A DNA stretch of 64,000 nucleotides from Monodelphis domestica (lineage: Eukaryota > Chordata > Mammalia > Didelphimorphia > Didelphidae), in NCBI RefSeq assembly GCF_027887165.1, contig NC_077229.1, positions 370,383,501 through 370,447,500 on the forward strand, read 5' to 3'. The notes under the pieces were generated by a model. That model was not told the DNA's origin. It saw only the letters and a program-made list of their open reading frames with translations, and made no database searches. Positions 1 to 11,224 of the stretch are shown piece after piece (the first letter of the stretch is position 1; each line of letters starts with the position of its first letter). The position numbers and the translations under genes are program-made.

Positions 1-892
1 TTATTTCTGATGGATGTGAAGATATAACTCAGTTATTTTATTTTGCCATTTTTCTAATCAATAGTAATATCAAGCATTATTTTTATAAGACTATAACTTT
101 TTGACTTCTTTTGAAAAATTCCTATTCCTATCTCTTGTCTATATATGAATTGGGAAATAGCTCTTATTTTTTAAAATAAATTTGACTAATTAGTATATAT
201 TTGAGAAATGATATCTTTACCAGAGAAACTATCTATAAAACATTTTATATTACTTTAATATCTATTTTATTTTAAGCAAAATATAGTTTTCCTGATCATC
301 TCTTTTATGTAGGTTTATTTTGATTTTTGTCAAAGACTTTTTACTTTATTGTTGCTATAATTGACATTTTTGTTTTACTGAGAGAATATTATATTCTGCT
401 CAAGGTCTTTATTTCATCTTTCTGTTTCAGCTTTGTTTTTTTGTAAGTAATATATTAGATTCTGGTTCTTAATTTATTCTATTATCTGCCTTCATTTATG
501 AATGAGTTCCTCCAATTTACAATAACATTTAAGACTTAGAATTTCTCTATCCTATTTTGTTCTGTTCATATTTATCTCTTCCTTTTTACATTTCACTCTT
601 CAAAATTATTCTTTTTGGTCCTGATCACTGACTCCCTTAATTTTTCCTCCATTTTATCACCCCCATTCCCTTTCACCATTATCTCCATCTCCTCCTTCTT
701 CTTTAGTGGGTAAGACAGATTTATATACCCAAAGTGGTATATAAGACATATTATTTGTACATATGTATATGCTTGTGTACTTCTGAGAACATAAAATACA
801 CATATTTTATATATGTATTTTGTCTGTGCATATGTATGCTTCTCTTAGTGAAAGAAATCTGATGAGAGTGAGGTTCAAGAATTTATCCCCTC
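1..892 (-). mobile_element. Old L1/HAL1-like LINE remnant, runs off the window start
   Basis: Read on the minus strand, the segment up to about 340 resembles the ORF2 C-terminal region of marsupial L1. About 370-890 resembles the region between ORF1 and ORF2 in HAL1-like (half-L1) elements, including the block around 840-885 that recurs in such copies. The endonuclease and reverse transcriptase part is not seen between the two. No frame is open. The same order of blocks recurs at 11225-13345, which supports a HAL1-type source rather than a private deletion. The left end lies outside the window. The right end meets a plus-strand copy head to head near 892. Family assignment is from memory of consensus patterns. 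Confidence 0.55.
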
Positions 893-3248
893 AGTGGCAG
901 TGGTGGTAATATGATTTGCAAACAAAATCACATCAGCAATGGCATATCAGGCTAGGATAGCTAAGAAATACATGAACCACCCTCCAAATGACCACAGAAT
1001 CACAAAAATGCCACAAAATAAATACTAGAGTGGCAAAATCATCAGAAGAAGGAGTAAAGTAGTGCTATAGTCCAGAATGAGGTTGAGAAATAACAAGGAC
1101 AAACTGAAGTATGAGGAAGGAATGCTCAACAAGTTCTTAGCAGTTCTGAAATACAATATCCCATAAGCTGTCTCAGTCCAGCTATAGAAAAGTTAGGAGA
1201 GAAAAAAAAAACACAATATGGAAGAAATAGCAGTGGGAGAAAAGTGGCCCTGCATAATATAGGCAGAATAGAGGTTGGGGGCAACCTGCTGAAGCAGTGA
1301 GAAGAACTCAGCTCAACAGGGTCCAGCCTCAGCAGTATTGGGCAAAATCCAACTTTAACCAAAAGCCCAACCAGGACACCTTTGAAGAGTTTACAAAACT
1401 GATACCACAATACAAGCTCAAAAATGGATAATAATAAAAGAATGAAAATGTGTGAAGCCTCAAAGAAGAATGTGAAAGGATCTTGAGCTTAAGAAGAATG
1501 CTTTGGAGAGCTCTAATAGGATAGATAAACAAATATTAAGAAAGAAACTTAAAAAAGAAAAGTTAGAAAAGAAAATATTAAGAAAAGTCAACAACTTAGA
1601 ATAAAAACTTATTGAACAAAACCAAAAAGGAAATATAATACTTTAAACAAGAAAATATCCCCCTAGGAGAGGAAGTACAAGGCTCTAAAAAAAGAAAATG
1701 GTTGCATAAAAATTAGAATTGGACAAATTCAAGCTAATAACATCATGAAACAGTAAAAGAAATTCACTATTCAATATTGTATTAGCAACCTAAACAATTG
1801 AAAAAAGTATTATTGCTCATGAGTAAACCAACTCAATCTAATAAAATGAACATTTTTCCTAAATTAGTTCACTTGCTCAGGGATATATGAATCAGTCTAC
1901 CCAAAAATTATCTTATGGAACTAGAAAAAATAACCCAAATCATCTAGACATATAAAATACCTAGACTATCAGGGGAATTAATATACAAAATATATGGAGA
2001 GTGGTGGCTTAGATCTACTGGATCTCAAGCCATATTATTATGTCATCCATGAAAACAATATGCCACTGACCAAGACATAAAGTGGTGAAAGACTCATGGA
2101 ATTCACTAGACATTCAATATCCAATAGCAAATGACCATTGTAAACTAGTGTTTGGTAAAACCAAATATGCATGCTTTTGGAAGAACTCTCCACTTGTCAA
2201 AAACTTATAGGAAATATTCAAAACAGTATGACAGAAATTGGACATAGACCTACACCTTCATACCATATAGCAAAATAAAGTCAAAATGTATACATGATTT
2301 AAAAATGAAAGTTGACACCATAAACAAATTAAATGAAGATACATATTTTTATCTGTCAGACCTAAAGATAAGTCAAAACAAATCATAGAGAACATCATGA
2401 GATATAAAATAGATAACTCTGACTACATTAAATTAAATAATTTTTGCACAAGCAAAAACAAGGGAACCAAGATTAAAAATGCAAAAAAGAAACTTTCAAA
2501 AATTCTTTATAGCAAATGTCACTGAAAGGTTTCATTTCTCAAATATATAGAACACAGAGGTAAATTTTGGAGAATACAATGGATTCCCCAGTTGACAAAT
2601 AGAGAATCTGAACAGACAATTCTTAGATGAAAAAAACAAAATTATCTTTAATCATATGAAATGTGCTCCAAAGCAGAATTGAGTAACGCAATTTAAAAGA
2701 AGTCAGAGTTTCAGTGTCTAATACGAGAAAAAAAAAAAAGAAAATAAATATTGAATCGGATTTTGAAAAAATGGAACACTAACATACTGTTAGTGGATCT
2801 TTGAACTGAAGGAACTATTCTGGAGAGTTATCTGGAACCATACTCAAATGATTTTCAAACTGTGCATATCCTTACACCCAAAAATATCACTACTAGATCT
2901 GTATCCCAAAGAGATGAAATGTAGGCTAAAATAACCTACTTGTATTAATATGTTTATAATATTAATTTTTGTGGTGGCAAAGAAGTGGAAACTGAAGGGA
3001 TGTCTTATCAATCCAGGAATGACTGAAGAAGTTGTTTATATGCTTGTTAATAATATTATGCCGTAATGAATGATAATCGAGGTCTTCACAAAAACAAAAC
3101 AAAGCAAAACACAGAAAGACTTAAGTGATGCAAACTGAGGTAAGCAGATGCAGGAGAATGTTGTACACAGTAACAATAAAGATGTATGACGATCAGCTAT
3201 GAATGACAACTATTATCAACAAGGCAAGGATCCAGGACTACTCCAAGA

Positions 3249-3332
<84 letters not shown>

Positions 3333-3480
3333 TACATATCCAACACCAAAGAAGGTTCAGACATAGTCCAAATGTAAATTGAAATATACCCTTCTTTATT
3401 TTATTTCCTCCATAAATTTTTCTCTAATGTAAGCAATAGGTGTCATTTCACAACATGACGAATATGGAAGTATTTATTAT
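893..3480 (+). mobile_element. Old HAL1-like LINE: 5' region, ORF1 remnant, ORF2 tail, 3'UTR
   Basis: About 893-1440 looks like a 5' untranslated region. About 1440-1830 is a decayed ORF1 zone rich in Lys/Glu/Asn codons, as in the L1 coiled coil. From about 1845 the sequence follows the ORF2 C-terminal region of marsupial L1 (for example the stretch before 1930 and the block at 1985-2100). It ends with an L1-type 3'UTR at about 3120-3480, interrupted by a CT/CA microsatellite. The endonuclease and reverse transcriptase sections of ORF2 are missing, as expected for HAL1. There are many stops in all frames, so it is long dead. Boundaries are approximate and no target duplication was found. Confidence 0.6.
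3247..3332. repeat. (CT)n(CA)n compound microsatellite
   Basis: An uninterrupted run of CT dinucleotides passes directly into CA dinucleotides within the 3'UTR of the old HAL1-like copy. It is a simple repeat, probably length-polymorphic. Confidence 0.95.
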
Positions 3481-3499
3481 ATGATAATATACGTACAAT

Positions 3500-4625
3500 A
3501 AGAAAATAAGGATTACCTTCTCATTCGCACTTCCTCTCCACTGCAAAAGCTCTTCCTTGCACACATCAGTTTTATGGGATGTATTTTCCCTCATTCTTCC
3601 TTTCTCCCTTTTTCTTTTCCCCAGTGCAATCCTCTTTCTGATTCATTCACTATTTTTAAAATCATTTCACCATAATTAGCTCATAACCATGGCTGCTCTA
3701 ATAATGATAAAGTTCTTAGTAGGTAGGTATAATCTACCTATACTGAAATATAAACTCTTTTACTGATCAGTTAATTATATATGTATGTATATACATAATT
3801 TCTTTAATTTTCACATTTTCCCACTACTACATGACTACTGACTACTTGTGGAGCTGGTATTCAATTATTTTATTTTTCCCTTAAATCCTTGTTTAGGGTT
3901 ATACATAAATGTGACCATCTTCTGAGTTTTTGTCTTGATCTTTTTTGACACCAGACTAAATTTTTATAGTCTAGTTTTGTTGTTGTTGTTTTCTCATTTT
4001 CTCAGGTTCTTTCTTGAGTTTGAATTTTATAGTATAATTGAGCTCTGCTCATCATTGAGTGAGGAGGCACTATCTCAAAATTCAGGTTTTTTATGCTAGC
4101 ATTTTTAGAGCTAATTCTAGGGTTCTGTAAATTTTGATTACTTCCAAAGTGATGTCATCCTTGGAGATGTCTGGTCACTTCTCTCCTATTCTTCACTTTG
4201 GTCTTTACCTAGGAAGGACTCCTAGTCCCTTGCTACCTGAAATGCTTATATCTCTCTTTGCCCTATAACTGTAACCAGGGTACTTATTCCCCTGTGGTTA
4301 CAAGTACTAGGGTTTTCTCCCCTTGTCTTGAAATTGTGAGTATAAAATTTTCTTGTGATGAACCACAAGTACTCCCTTCTACCAGGACAAAATATATGCA
4401 ATAGCATTGCCAAGCAGAACCAGGTCTTGTGCCCACTGTCTCCCAAGAGCCCCCTACAATCTCTTCCTGACCAGCTGTCTGACCCCCTTACTGTTTCCTG
4501 GTTGCAAATTCCCAATGCTGCTCTTACCACTGTTGCAATCACCTCAAAGACCAATGACTGATGTTGTCTTTCATATGCTTCTAGGCAGCTCCCACCCAAA
4601 TGGACATCCTAAATTGTCTTTAGCT
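3500..4625 (-). mobile_element. Old L1/HAL1-like remnant, inter-ORF and 5' region
   Basis: About 3510-3790 on the minus strand matches the same inter-ORF block seen near 600-860 and 12480-12730. About 3850-4620 resembles the GC-richer 5' region of this family. ORF1 proper is not recognisable between them. The short open frames here (for example 4246-4599 on the minus strand) match nothing I know and look like chance frames in a 5'UTR. It ends at a TA microsatellite. Confidence 0.4.
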
Positions 4626-4627
4626 GG

Positions 4628-4630
<3 letters not shown>

Positions 4631-4689
<59 letters not shown>
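4631..4689. repeat. (TA)n microsatellite
   Basis: An uninterrupted alternating TA run of about 59 bp. It can form a cruciform and is probably variable in length. Confidence 0.97.
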
Positions 4690-4692
<3 letters not shown>

Positions 4693-5564
4693 TGATCTTT
4701 TTATCTCTAAAACTCTAGTTTTATTTGAGTTATTATTTTAAAATTGTGCACAGGGGAATTTGGGGAGAGTTTACCTGGATTTCTGACTCTTCTTTCAACT
4801 TGGTTCTGCCTCCCTAACAGGGTAGTTCTAGGAGGAGACGTTTTATAAAAGCCACATTAATTTTAAAAACAGTACTAGAAATGTGACCTGATGAAACTTA
4901 AGAATGTTGTATTTATATTTTTTTATGATTGAATCTTCCTTAATCTTTCTAATGTTATAATTGTGCCCTAAGCTAATTACTCTGAAAGGTGCAGTGTCAT
5001 GAAGAAAAATAATAAACATTATTCTTCTTTTTGTATATTTTATTAAAAAGACCTTGAACAAATTTTATTTGACACTGAACTAATAGATTTTATTATGAAT
5101 ATTTTGAAATATAAGTTGTAAGAACAACCCAATAGCTCTGTTCAAAAAGTTAAAAATGCTATTCTATTTTAAAATGTTTTATACTATATACCAAGGTATA
5201 GCCAAAATGAATATTTTAATTCAAAATTTTATAAAATCAAAGAAGATAAGCATTTCCTTATAAAAAGTAAAATGTGGTTTTCATAAATGAATTAAAAGAT
5301 CTCTTATAAGTTTAACTTACTTGTCTTTGTAACTACATAATAAATCCTATCCACAGGTGTCCCAGCTCTTTCCCCCCCTCATGGAGTTGGCTTAAAGTAT
5401 CCTCCAGAAGATCAATATGTTCAATTAAATTAAATCTTTCAAGTTTTCAACTTTAATTTCACAACTTGAGATGAAATTCACAATTTATTCTTCCAATATT
5501 AATTATGTAACTGTGTTTAATATTTTCTTGGTTCTACTTATTTTATTGTTCATTATCACATGTT
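4690..5564. other. No gene or assignable repeat seen
   Basis: AT-rich DNA without a long open frame, tRNA-like structure or repeat that I recognise. Confidence 0.6.
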
Positions 5565-6425
5565 TTTTCTGTCCATTAAAATAATAGCCTACTCATAGCT
5601 TCTTTTAGCATAGTAGTATTCCATTACAATCATATATCACAATTTGTTTAGTCATTCCTCAAATGAGGGCCATACTCTCAATTTCTAATTCTTTGTCACC
5701 ACAAAGAGAGTTGCTATAAATATTTTGGAACATATGGATTATGTTCCTTTTCTCCTTAATATCCATGGGAAAAAGACCCCAGGGGCTACCTTCCCCAGTC
5801 ATATTACTGGGTCTAAGGACATGCACAGTTTTACAAATCTTTGTGTGTAATTCCAAATTCCTCTCCAAAATGTTTGGGTCAGTCCTGAGATGCATTAACA
5901 ATGCATTAGTATTCCCATTTTTCCATATCTCCATTATTTATCATTTTAGTCAGTCTGATGCATATAAGAGCATTTCTCAGAGTTGTTTTGTTTTTTTCTT
6001 TGTCTAGTCAGTAGTGATTTGGAACAACTTTTTTTAATATACCTATATATGGCTTTGATTTCTTCATCCAAAAATTGTCTATTTCTTTCTCTTGACCATT
6101 CATCAATAAGGGGATAATTCTTATTTTTACAAATTTGACAAAATTCTTTATCCATTTTAAATATGGTACCTCTATCTAAGGGGTTATCTATAAAATACTT
6201 CCCCATAATTTTCTGGATTGTTTCTAAATTGCACAACATTTGTTCAATGTGTACAAAAACTTTTCAACTTAATGTAGTGAAAATTATGTTTTATATTTCA
6301 CTATTTTCTTCACCTCTTGTTGAATGATAAATTCCTCTCAGATCCATAAATCTGATAGGTTATGTAGTCATTGTTCTTATTTATTATAATTTACTTGTGA
6401 TGTCTCCTTATATTGTGCATAAATA
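5565..6425 (-). mobile_element. Old L1 fragment, ORF2 C-terminal region
   Basis: Read on the minus strand this is the C-terminal third of an old marsupial L1 ORF2. Marks include the segment copied near 5610-5720 (the 'GEW...LWYM...EYYYAKR' region of young copies) and the cysteine-rich region near 5880-5960. Two open frames survive by chance (5659-5934 and 5946-6239). The fragment ends near 6405-6425 at a point that corresponds to the start of the plus-strand copy beginning at about 6428, so the two meet head to head. Confidence 0.7.
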
Positions 6426-6427
6426 AG

Positions 6428-7097
6428 GGTGAAACCATAAACAAATTAGAGAGTAACAAAATAGTTTACCCATAAGGGAAAATTTTATGACCAAACAAGA
6501 TGCAGAAAACTTTACAAGATTTAAAACAGATTATTTTGACATAAAATTAGAAAAAATATGTACAAAACAATGAAAACCAGACTAGAAAACAAAAAAAAAA
6601 ATACTGAGAAAACTTTTTTAATAACAATTTCCTCTGACAAAGGCATCATTTCTCAAGTTTATTGACAAATGAGACAAATTTTATAGTTACAAATCATTCA
6701 TGAAAAAATTAAAACTATCTCTAAATATGAAAAAATATTCAAATAATATTAAGTGGCAAAATGAAAATTAATACAATTCTGATATACCATCTTAGGCCCA
6801 TCAAACTGACTAATATGAGAAAAAGGGAAACTAAAGGAATGTCCATCAGTTGGGGTATGACTGAACAAGTTTTGTTATATGATTATAATAGATTAATATT
6901 GTAACATATGGAATAATGAACAAGGCAAACACAAAAAAAAAATGAAAAAAAAAACATAAGAAATGTTGCTAAGTGAAGTGAGAAGAACCAAGGGAACAGT
7001 GTACATAATAATAGCAACAATTCACAATGATCAACTATGAATGACTTCACTGTTATCACCAATGAAAAATCCAAGACAGCTCCATGGAATTCTTAAC
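6428..7097 (+). mobile_element. Old L1 fragment, part 1, split by a solo LTR
   Basis: The ORF2 C-terminal region and 3' end of an old L1. The block at about 6960-7080 is the conserved stretch before and after the ORF2 stop in this family. The copy breaks off at 7097 and resumes at 8044, on the far side of the solo LTR. Decayed throughout. Confidence 0.75.
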
Positions 7098-8039
7098 TGT
7101 AAACCTTAAAATTTCTTAGACTTATAAATGTTGGAAATTTCACCATTGGGAAATTTCATACTTGAAAAATTTTCTATTGATAGTGGGAACTCTATTGGAA
7201 TGTGAACCCCATTGGCATGGGAGGTTCCTCCTCCTCCCTTCTTAAGATTACTTTAGGACAGAAACCTTTTGCTGAACAATGGAAAGGGCTTTGACCTATG
7301 CTTAAGCATAGAACAGGAAGTTCTTTGAGTCATGATTGATTTTAGAATTGATACAATAGAGATACTTGGAATGACAGAACCAGGTCTTGGAAAATACAAT
7401 TTCCACCCCACTCAGTCCTAACAGGATTTAGGAAGGGCTGCAGAATATATCAAAATTTAATTATTTGAGAATATGACCTTCAACAGACATGTGCAAAGCC
7501 ACAGACATCTGGGCGGTCCTGGGTTAAGGTAGAGCCACCATTGGCACAGGGAAGACATGGACAGTGATTGGTAGATGTGAGAACTGAGGGGAGGGAACTT
7601 GGATGGTTTCCTTAAAGATAGAGGGGTCTGAGGACTAGAGGTGGAGGGTTGGAGAGGTTTTTGCTCTGAGAGGTGGTGCTTTGAGAAGTTTGCTCTGAAG
7701 GAAGCTGGAGGTGGAGGCCCCTGAGACTCTTTCTCCATTTTGGTCACGTGAGTGATAGGGACTGATCTCTTTTCTTTGCCTCAGCTATCTAAGGGCTTGG
7801 GCCTTTTGGCCCAGCCTAAACAGAAGGAGTATTTAAGCCCTATTCCCTTCTCTCCCCTTTCTTTCTCTCTCTCTCTCTCCCTCTCTCTATCTCTAATACC
7901 TTTCTTCCTCCTGTTTGTAATTAAACTCCATAAAAGGTTGACTGCTGACTTGAGTTTTCATTTAGGAATTACATAGCTGAATTCCTTGGCGACCTTAAAT
8001 TAATATATATCAGTCTTTTAAAGTGATTTCCTTGTCACA
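7098..8039 (+). mobile_element. Solo LTR of an endogenous retrovirus, 942 bp
   Basis: The element starts TGT and ends ACA and is flanked by the direct repeat TAAC (7094-7097 and 8040-8043). It interrupts an old L1 whose sequence resumes correctly on the far side, which fixes both ends. A TATA-like TATTTAA lies at 7830-7836 and an ATTAAA polyadenylation signal at 7920-7925, so it points to the plus strand. A CT-rich tract lies between them. The 4-bp target duplication suits class I (gammaretrovirus-like) elements. No internal retroviral sequence remains, so it arose by recombination between two LTRs. The open frames inside it (7457-7747 minus, 7752-7976 plus) are chance. Confidence 0.85.
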
Positions 8040-8043
8040 TAAC

Positions 8044-8120
8044 AAAGAAGGCTATCCACCAACACAGAACTGCTGGTGTCTGAATGCAGATTGAAGCATA
8101 TCATTTTCCACTTCATTTCC
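8044..8120 (+). mobile_element. Old L1 fragment, part 2 (3' end)
   Basis: The 3' terminus of the L1 split by the solo LTR. It carries the characteristic end block (GAATGCAGATTGAAGCATA at about 8082) followed by a T/A-rich tail. The same end block appears in diverged form near 63950. Confidence 0.75.
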
Positions 8121-8784
8121 TTAATTTGTTTTTTTTTTAGTTTAAGTGATATGTGTCTTCTTTAACAGGATGACAAACATGGAAAGATGCAATGCGTAAT
8201 AACACATATATAGCCAAATTATATTGCCTCCTGTCTCAAGGAGATTGGAAAGGAGAAAACATGGATTATAAAATATTAGAAAATGATTATTAAAAGTATA
8301 TTTCATGAAATCTGAAAACAGTATAATAAAAAATAATAACTTGAAGGACAATAGATAAAAGAGGATTTTACCTGATTATTTCAGTGAGGAGAAAAGGAAA
8401 ACAAATAACTAGATAAAGTAAATAAAGAAAAAAAAGGAACTATAAGTTATGTAAAACTAAAACTAGAGAAAGTGGAAATCTATGACATAAGGGTCTGAGG
8501 GTAAGAAGCAGGATCACTGAGATAGGATTCACTTAAAATAGATAAAACTGAAATAACTGATAAGGTGAACTGTGTTTACAAAGGAAGAGGGATAAATCTA
8601 AATTGTATAGCTTTAAGAGTAAATGACTTAAGCCGTTCAATAAAATGAAAAGAAGTTGCATTTTGAACAAGAAAAAAAAATCCCTACAATTTAATTCTCA
8701 GAAGAAACATGTAAAAAATAAACAATACATCAGATGAAATGAAATGATAAGATGATCAGATGAGAATTCAAAATAGAAGGCATA
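8121..8784. other. No gene or assignable repeat seen
   Basis: A-rich sequence without recognisable features. It is purine-rich in places, but no LINE reading could be defended. Confidence 0.5.
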
Positions 8785-8891
8785 GTGCTTGCTTCAGCAG
8801 CACCTATACTAAAATTGAAATGATACAGAGAAAAATAGTATGGCCTCTGTGAAAGGATGACACACAAAATAGAAGTTATAGTTCACATATC
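8785..8891 (+). pseudogene. RNU6: U6 snRNA pseudogene
   Basis: The first about 85 nt follow U6 snRNA from its 5' end: GTGCTTGCTTCAGCAGCAC, then the ACTAAAATTG and GATACAGAGA blocks, including the ACAGAGA box that pairs with the 5' splice site. It then degenerates, with many transitions, many of them C to T or G to A at former CpG sites. Length fits the 107-nt gene. There is no sign of a TATA box or proximal sequence element just upstream, so it is a retrocopy, most likely made by L1 machinery, and not a functional spliceosomal gene. Confidence 0.9.
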
Positions 8892-9858
8892 AGACATAGC
8901 AAAAATGGACATTTGCAACCTAAAAAGGAATAATGTCCAAAAAGGAAATTAGCATTTGCTGAAAGAAGTCAAAATTAATATTAAACTAATCTGCTCATTA
9001 ACTCAACATCTAAAAAAGGAAACCATGAGGAGACCTAAAGTACCACAATGAACAGAATAGATTTTGGCATATCTCTCTCATTTTTGAGGATGTCTAACAA
9101 AGGAAAAACAAAATACAAAATGTAATTAAACAAATTGAAGGAAAAGCAAAGTAAAAAATAATAAAAGACACTGATTTTTCTAAATGGGTTGTATCCCTGT
9201 TTTGTGTGTAAGATCTTCATTACCACTGATGGTTATAGCAAGATAGCAGAGACTAGGATGCCCAAAAGGAAAATGGGAACAAGATTCTGATGTTCCCAAG
9301 TGGAAGTCTAGGTGAGGGAAATGTAAAACCTTTAGATTATTATCCAAGAGGAATTCCCCCCCCCCCAAATACAAACTCAAGCTATATGCCAGAGATCAGA
9401 GTTTGACCCCAGGGTTACAAAAATCTAATATAAAGTTGAATTTAATACATGCCTGAAAAACCAAGTTCTAAAAGAGTTCAGACTAAGATTTCAGATGAAG
9501 AATTCATTTCAGTTTGGGACAGAAATTAACTGGGACCTTTTAAAGAAGATACCATTTGATCTTGATAACAGAGCTATCTCAAAATGGCATAGAGTGCTTT
9601 GGGACATTTTTCAAGCAGACTGGACAATCAACTGTGAGGGATATAATGGAACATATTCTTCCATTAGGCAGAATGTTGGACAAGCTGACCTCTAGAATTC
9701 TTTTTTCAGTGCAAGGATTCTATAATGATATAAAGGTTCTGACATGGGAAATGAATAAGACTAATCAAAAGAGTTCACCTTTATAGAAAACTTTAAGGTT
9801 TACAAAGCAGTAGACAAAATAGGGGCTCTATGGAAGAACTAAAGATATGTTAGGAAGC
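8892..9858. other. No gene or assignable repeat seen
   Basis: Only short chance frames (for example 9495-9695 and 9556-9786, overlapping in different frames). A C-run at 9356-9366 is a simple homopolymer. No family is recognised. Confidence 0.5.
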
Positions 9859-9859
9859 A

Positions 9860-10075
9860 TGTAGAAAGGGCAGCACAGAACAGTGAAAAATGCTGCAAGT
9901 GAAATTAGAGGACCAACATTGGAATGACAGTTCTGCTACTTACTATCTTAGTGATCACGCTAAATCATAACTTTTTGTGACTCTATTTCCTCCTTGGACA
10001 AAATGAGGAAGTCAAATAGATTACCTCTGTGGATTCTTTCAACCCATAAGCCTAACATTCTAGAGACAAGGGGGT
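9860..10075 (+). repeat. MIR/CORE-SINE remnant
   Basis: The layout follows the mammalian MIR/CORE-SINE pattern. A tRNA-like head (about 9870-9935) is followed by the 'tgctacttac...tgtgac' core at about 9930-9985. Next come 'tttcctcc...aaaatgagg' and the 'agattacctctgtggattctttcaa' type tail of the marsupial/monotreme variant. Heavily diverged. Confidence 0.6.
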
Positions 10076-10102
10076 TTATTAGTTTCTGATGTATGGCATT
10101 TT

Positions 10103-10139
10103 ACAGCTAATGAAATCAGCTACAGCTAATGAAATCAGC
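10103..10139. repeat. 19-bp tandem duplication
   Basis: The unit ACAGCTAATGAAATCAGCT occurs at 10103-10121 and again, apart from its last base, at 10122-10139. The exact match implies a fairly recent local duplication. Confidence 0.9.
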
Positions 10140-10960
10140 AAACTAACATACTTTTAAACAAGTGGGTTCAGAATACTATTGAAACTCCTATAGGATAAGA
10201 TATGCGGAGTCTCTTCTAAGATCCAGAAAAAAATGTACTTTGTTCTTTTATAATCCCATTACCATTATTTTTAAACGTGGAAATATATAACAGTAACAAA
10301 AATTCATATTCTCTGGTTTATTGTATGATAGCAGATATAGAAATAAAGTGCCATATCATTGCTGCCAAGTTGTCAAAGTTGTATATTTTGCTGTGACCTA
10401 GAATGTTTGGTTCTGTTTTTTAACATTATAAAATTCACTTTTAGAAAGGTAAGAGCAAAAGTAATGTAAAAGAATATATTTACTTTTAAAGTTTACATTG
10501 TACAGCTAGTTACAGGACAACAAAAAGTCGAAAGAGTAAGTTGCAATATCAGTCCAATATTTAAAACCCCTTTGGAAATTATAGCAAGATAACTGAGTAA
10601 GAAGCTGTATGTAAGCCTAACTCTGTTTCATCACCTAAAGTCACAAGAAATAGTTCAAATAAATAAAAAGAACAATAACATAAAGAGAAAAAAATTCTTC
10701 ATAAAGAAAAACCCCACTGGGGAAAAAGGGCGAATAGAGGAAAGAAATCAGAAAACAGACAAAAATAACAAATCCTTAGTAGAATGGGAAAATGTTAAAG
10801 TGAACAAGATTGAGAGAAAAAAAAAATCTTAGAGGAAAAAAACCACACTGCCTACAACTAGACCCTTGCAAATAAGTTTGGAAATACTGAAACAACTCTT
10901 AAAGTAAATGAGGATATTAAAAAAAAAAGGAATGAAGTTGAATAGGGCAAGAGAACAAAA
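10140..10960. other. Unassigned AT-rich stretch, possibly including an old LINE 5' region
   Basis: About 10575-10950 (AGCAAGATAACTGAGTAAG onward, then A-rich) loosely resembles the 5' start of old marsupial L1/HAL1 copies, but the match is too weak to call. No open frame. Confidence 0.3.
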
Positions 10961-10964
10961 ATTT

Positions 10965-11205
10965 ATTAAATGATTAAAAGCTTATATTCAAGGTACTGTG
11001 CTTCATGAATATTATCTCATTTGATCCTTACAGCATGCCTGAGACACAAGAGCTTTTATAATTTGTATTTTCCTGTTGAAGAAAATGAGGCAGGAAGAGC
11101 TTAAATAAAAGTTTGACTTTCAAAGAGTCAAACAGTTTCAGAGGCCACATTTGAATTCAAGTATCCCTTATTCTAGATGCAGCACTTTATCTATTGCAAC
11201 AGTTA
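10965..11205 (-). repeat. MIR/CORE-SINE remnant
   Basis: In reverse orientation it shows the MIR tail (ATTATCTCATTTGATCCTTAC at about 11012), then 'gaaaatgaggcaggaagagctta' and the degenerate tRNA-like head up to about 11200. Confidence 0.7.
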
Positions 11206-11224
11206 ATATATGGGAATATAAGTA

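Noticed and set aside
3247-3332. Regular repeats considered as a CRISPR-like or satellite array
   Set aside because: All short-period arrays here are simple microsatellites; there are no spaced repeats, and the DNA is clearly vertebrate.
4246-4599. 117-codon minus-strand open frame
   Set aside because: Lies in GC-richer old LINE 5' sequence, has no recognisable domain, and overlapping frames on the other strand are equally open.
7457-7747. 96-codon Pro/Ser-rich minus-strand frame
   Set aside because: Wholly inside the solo LTR, antisense to it, low-complexity; a chance frame.
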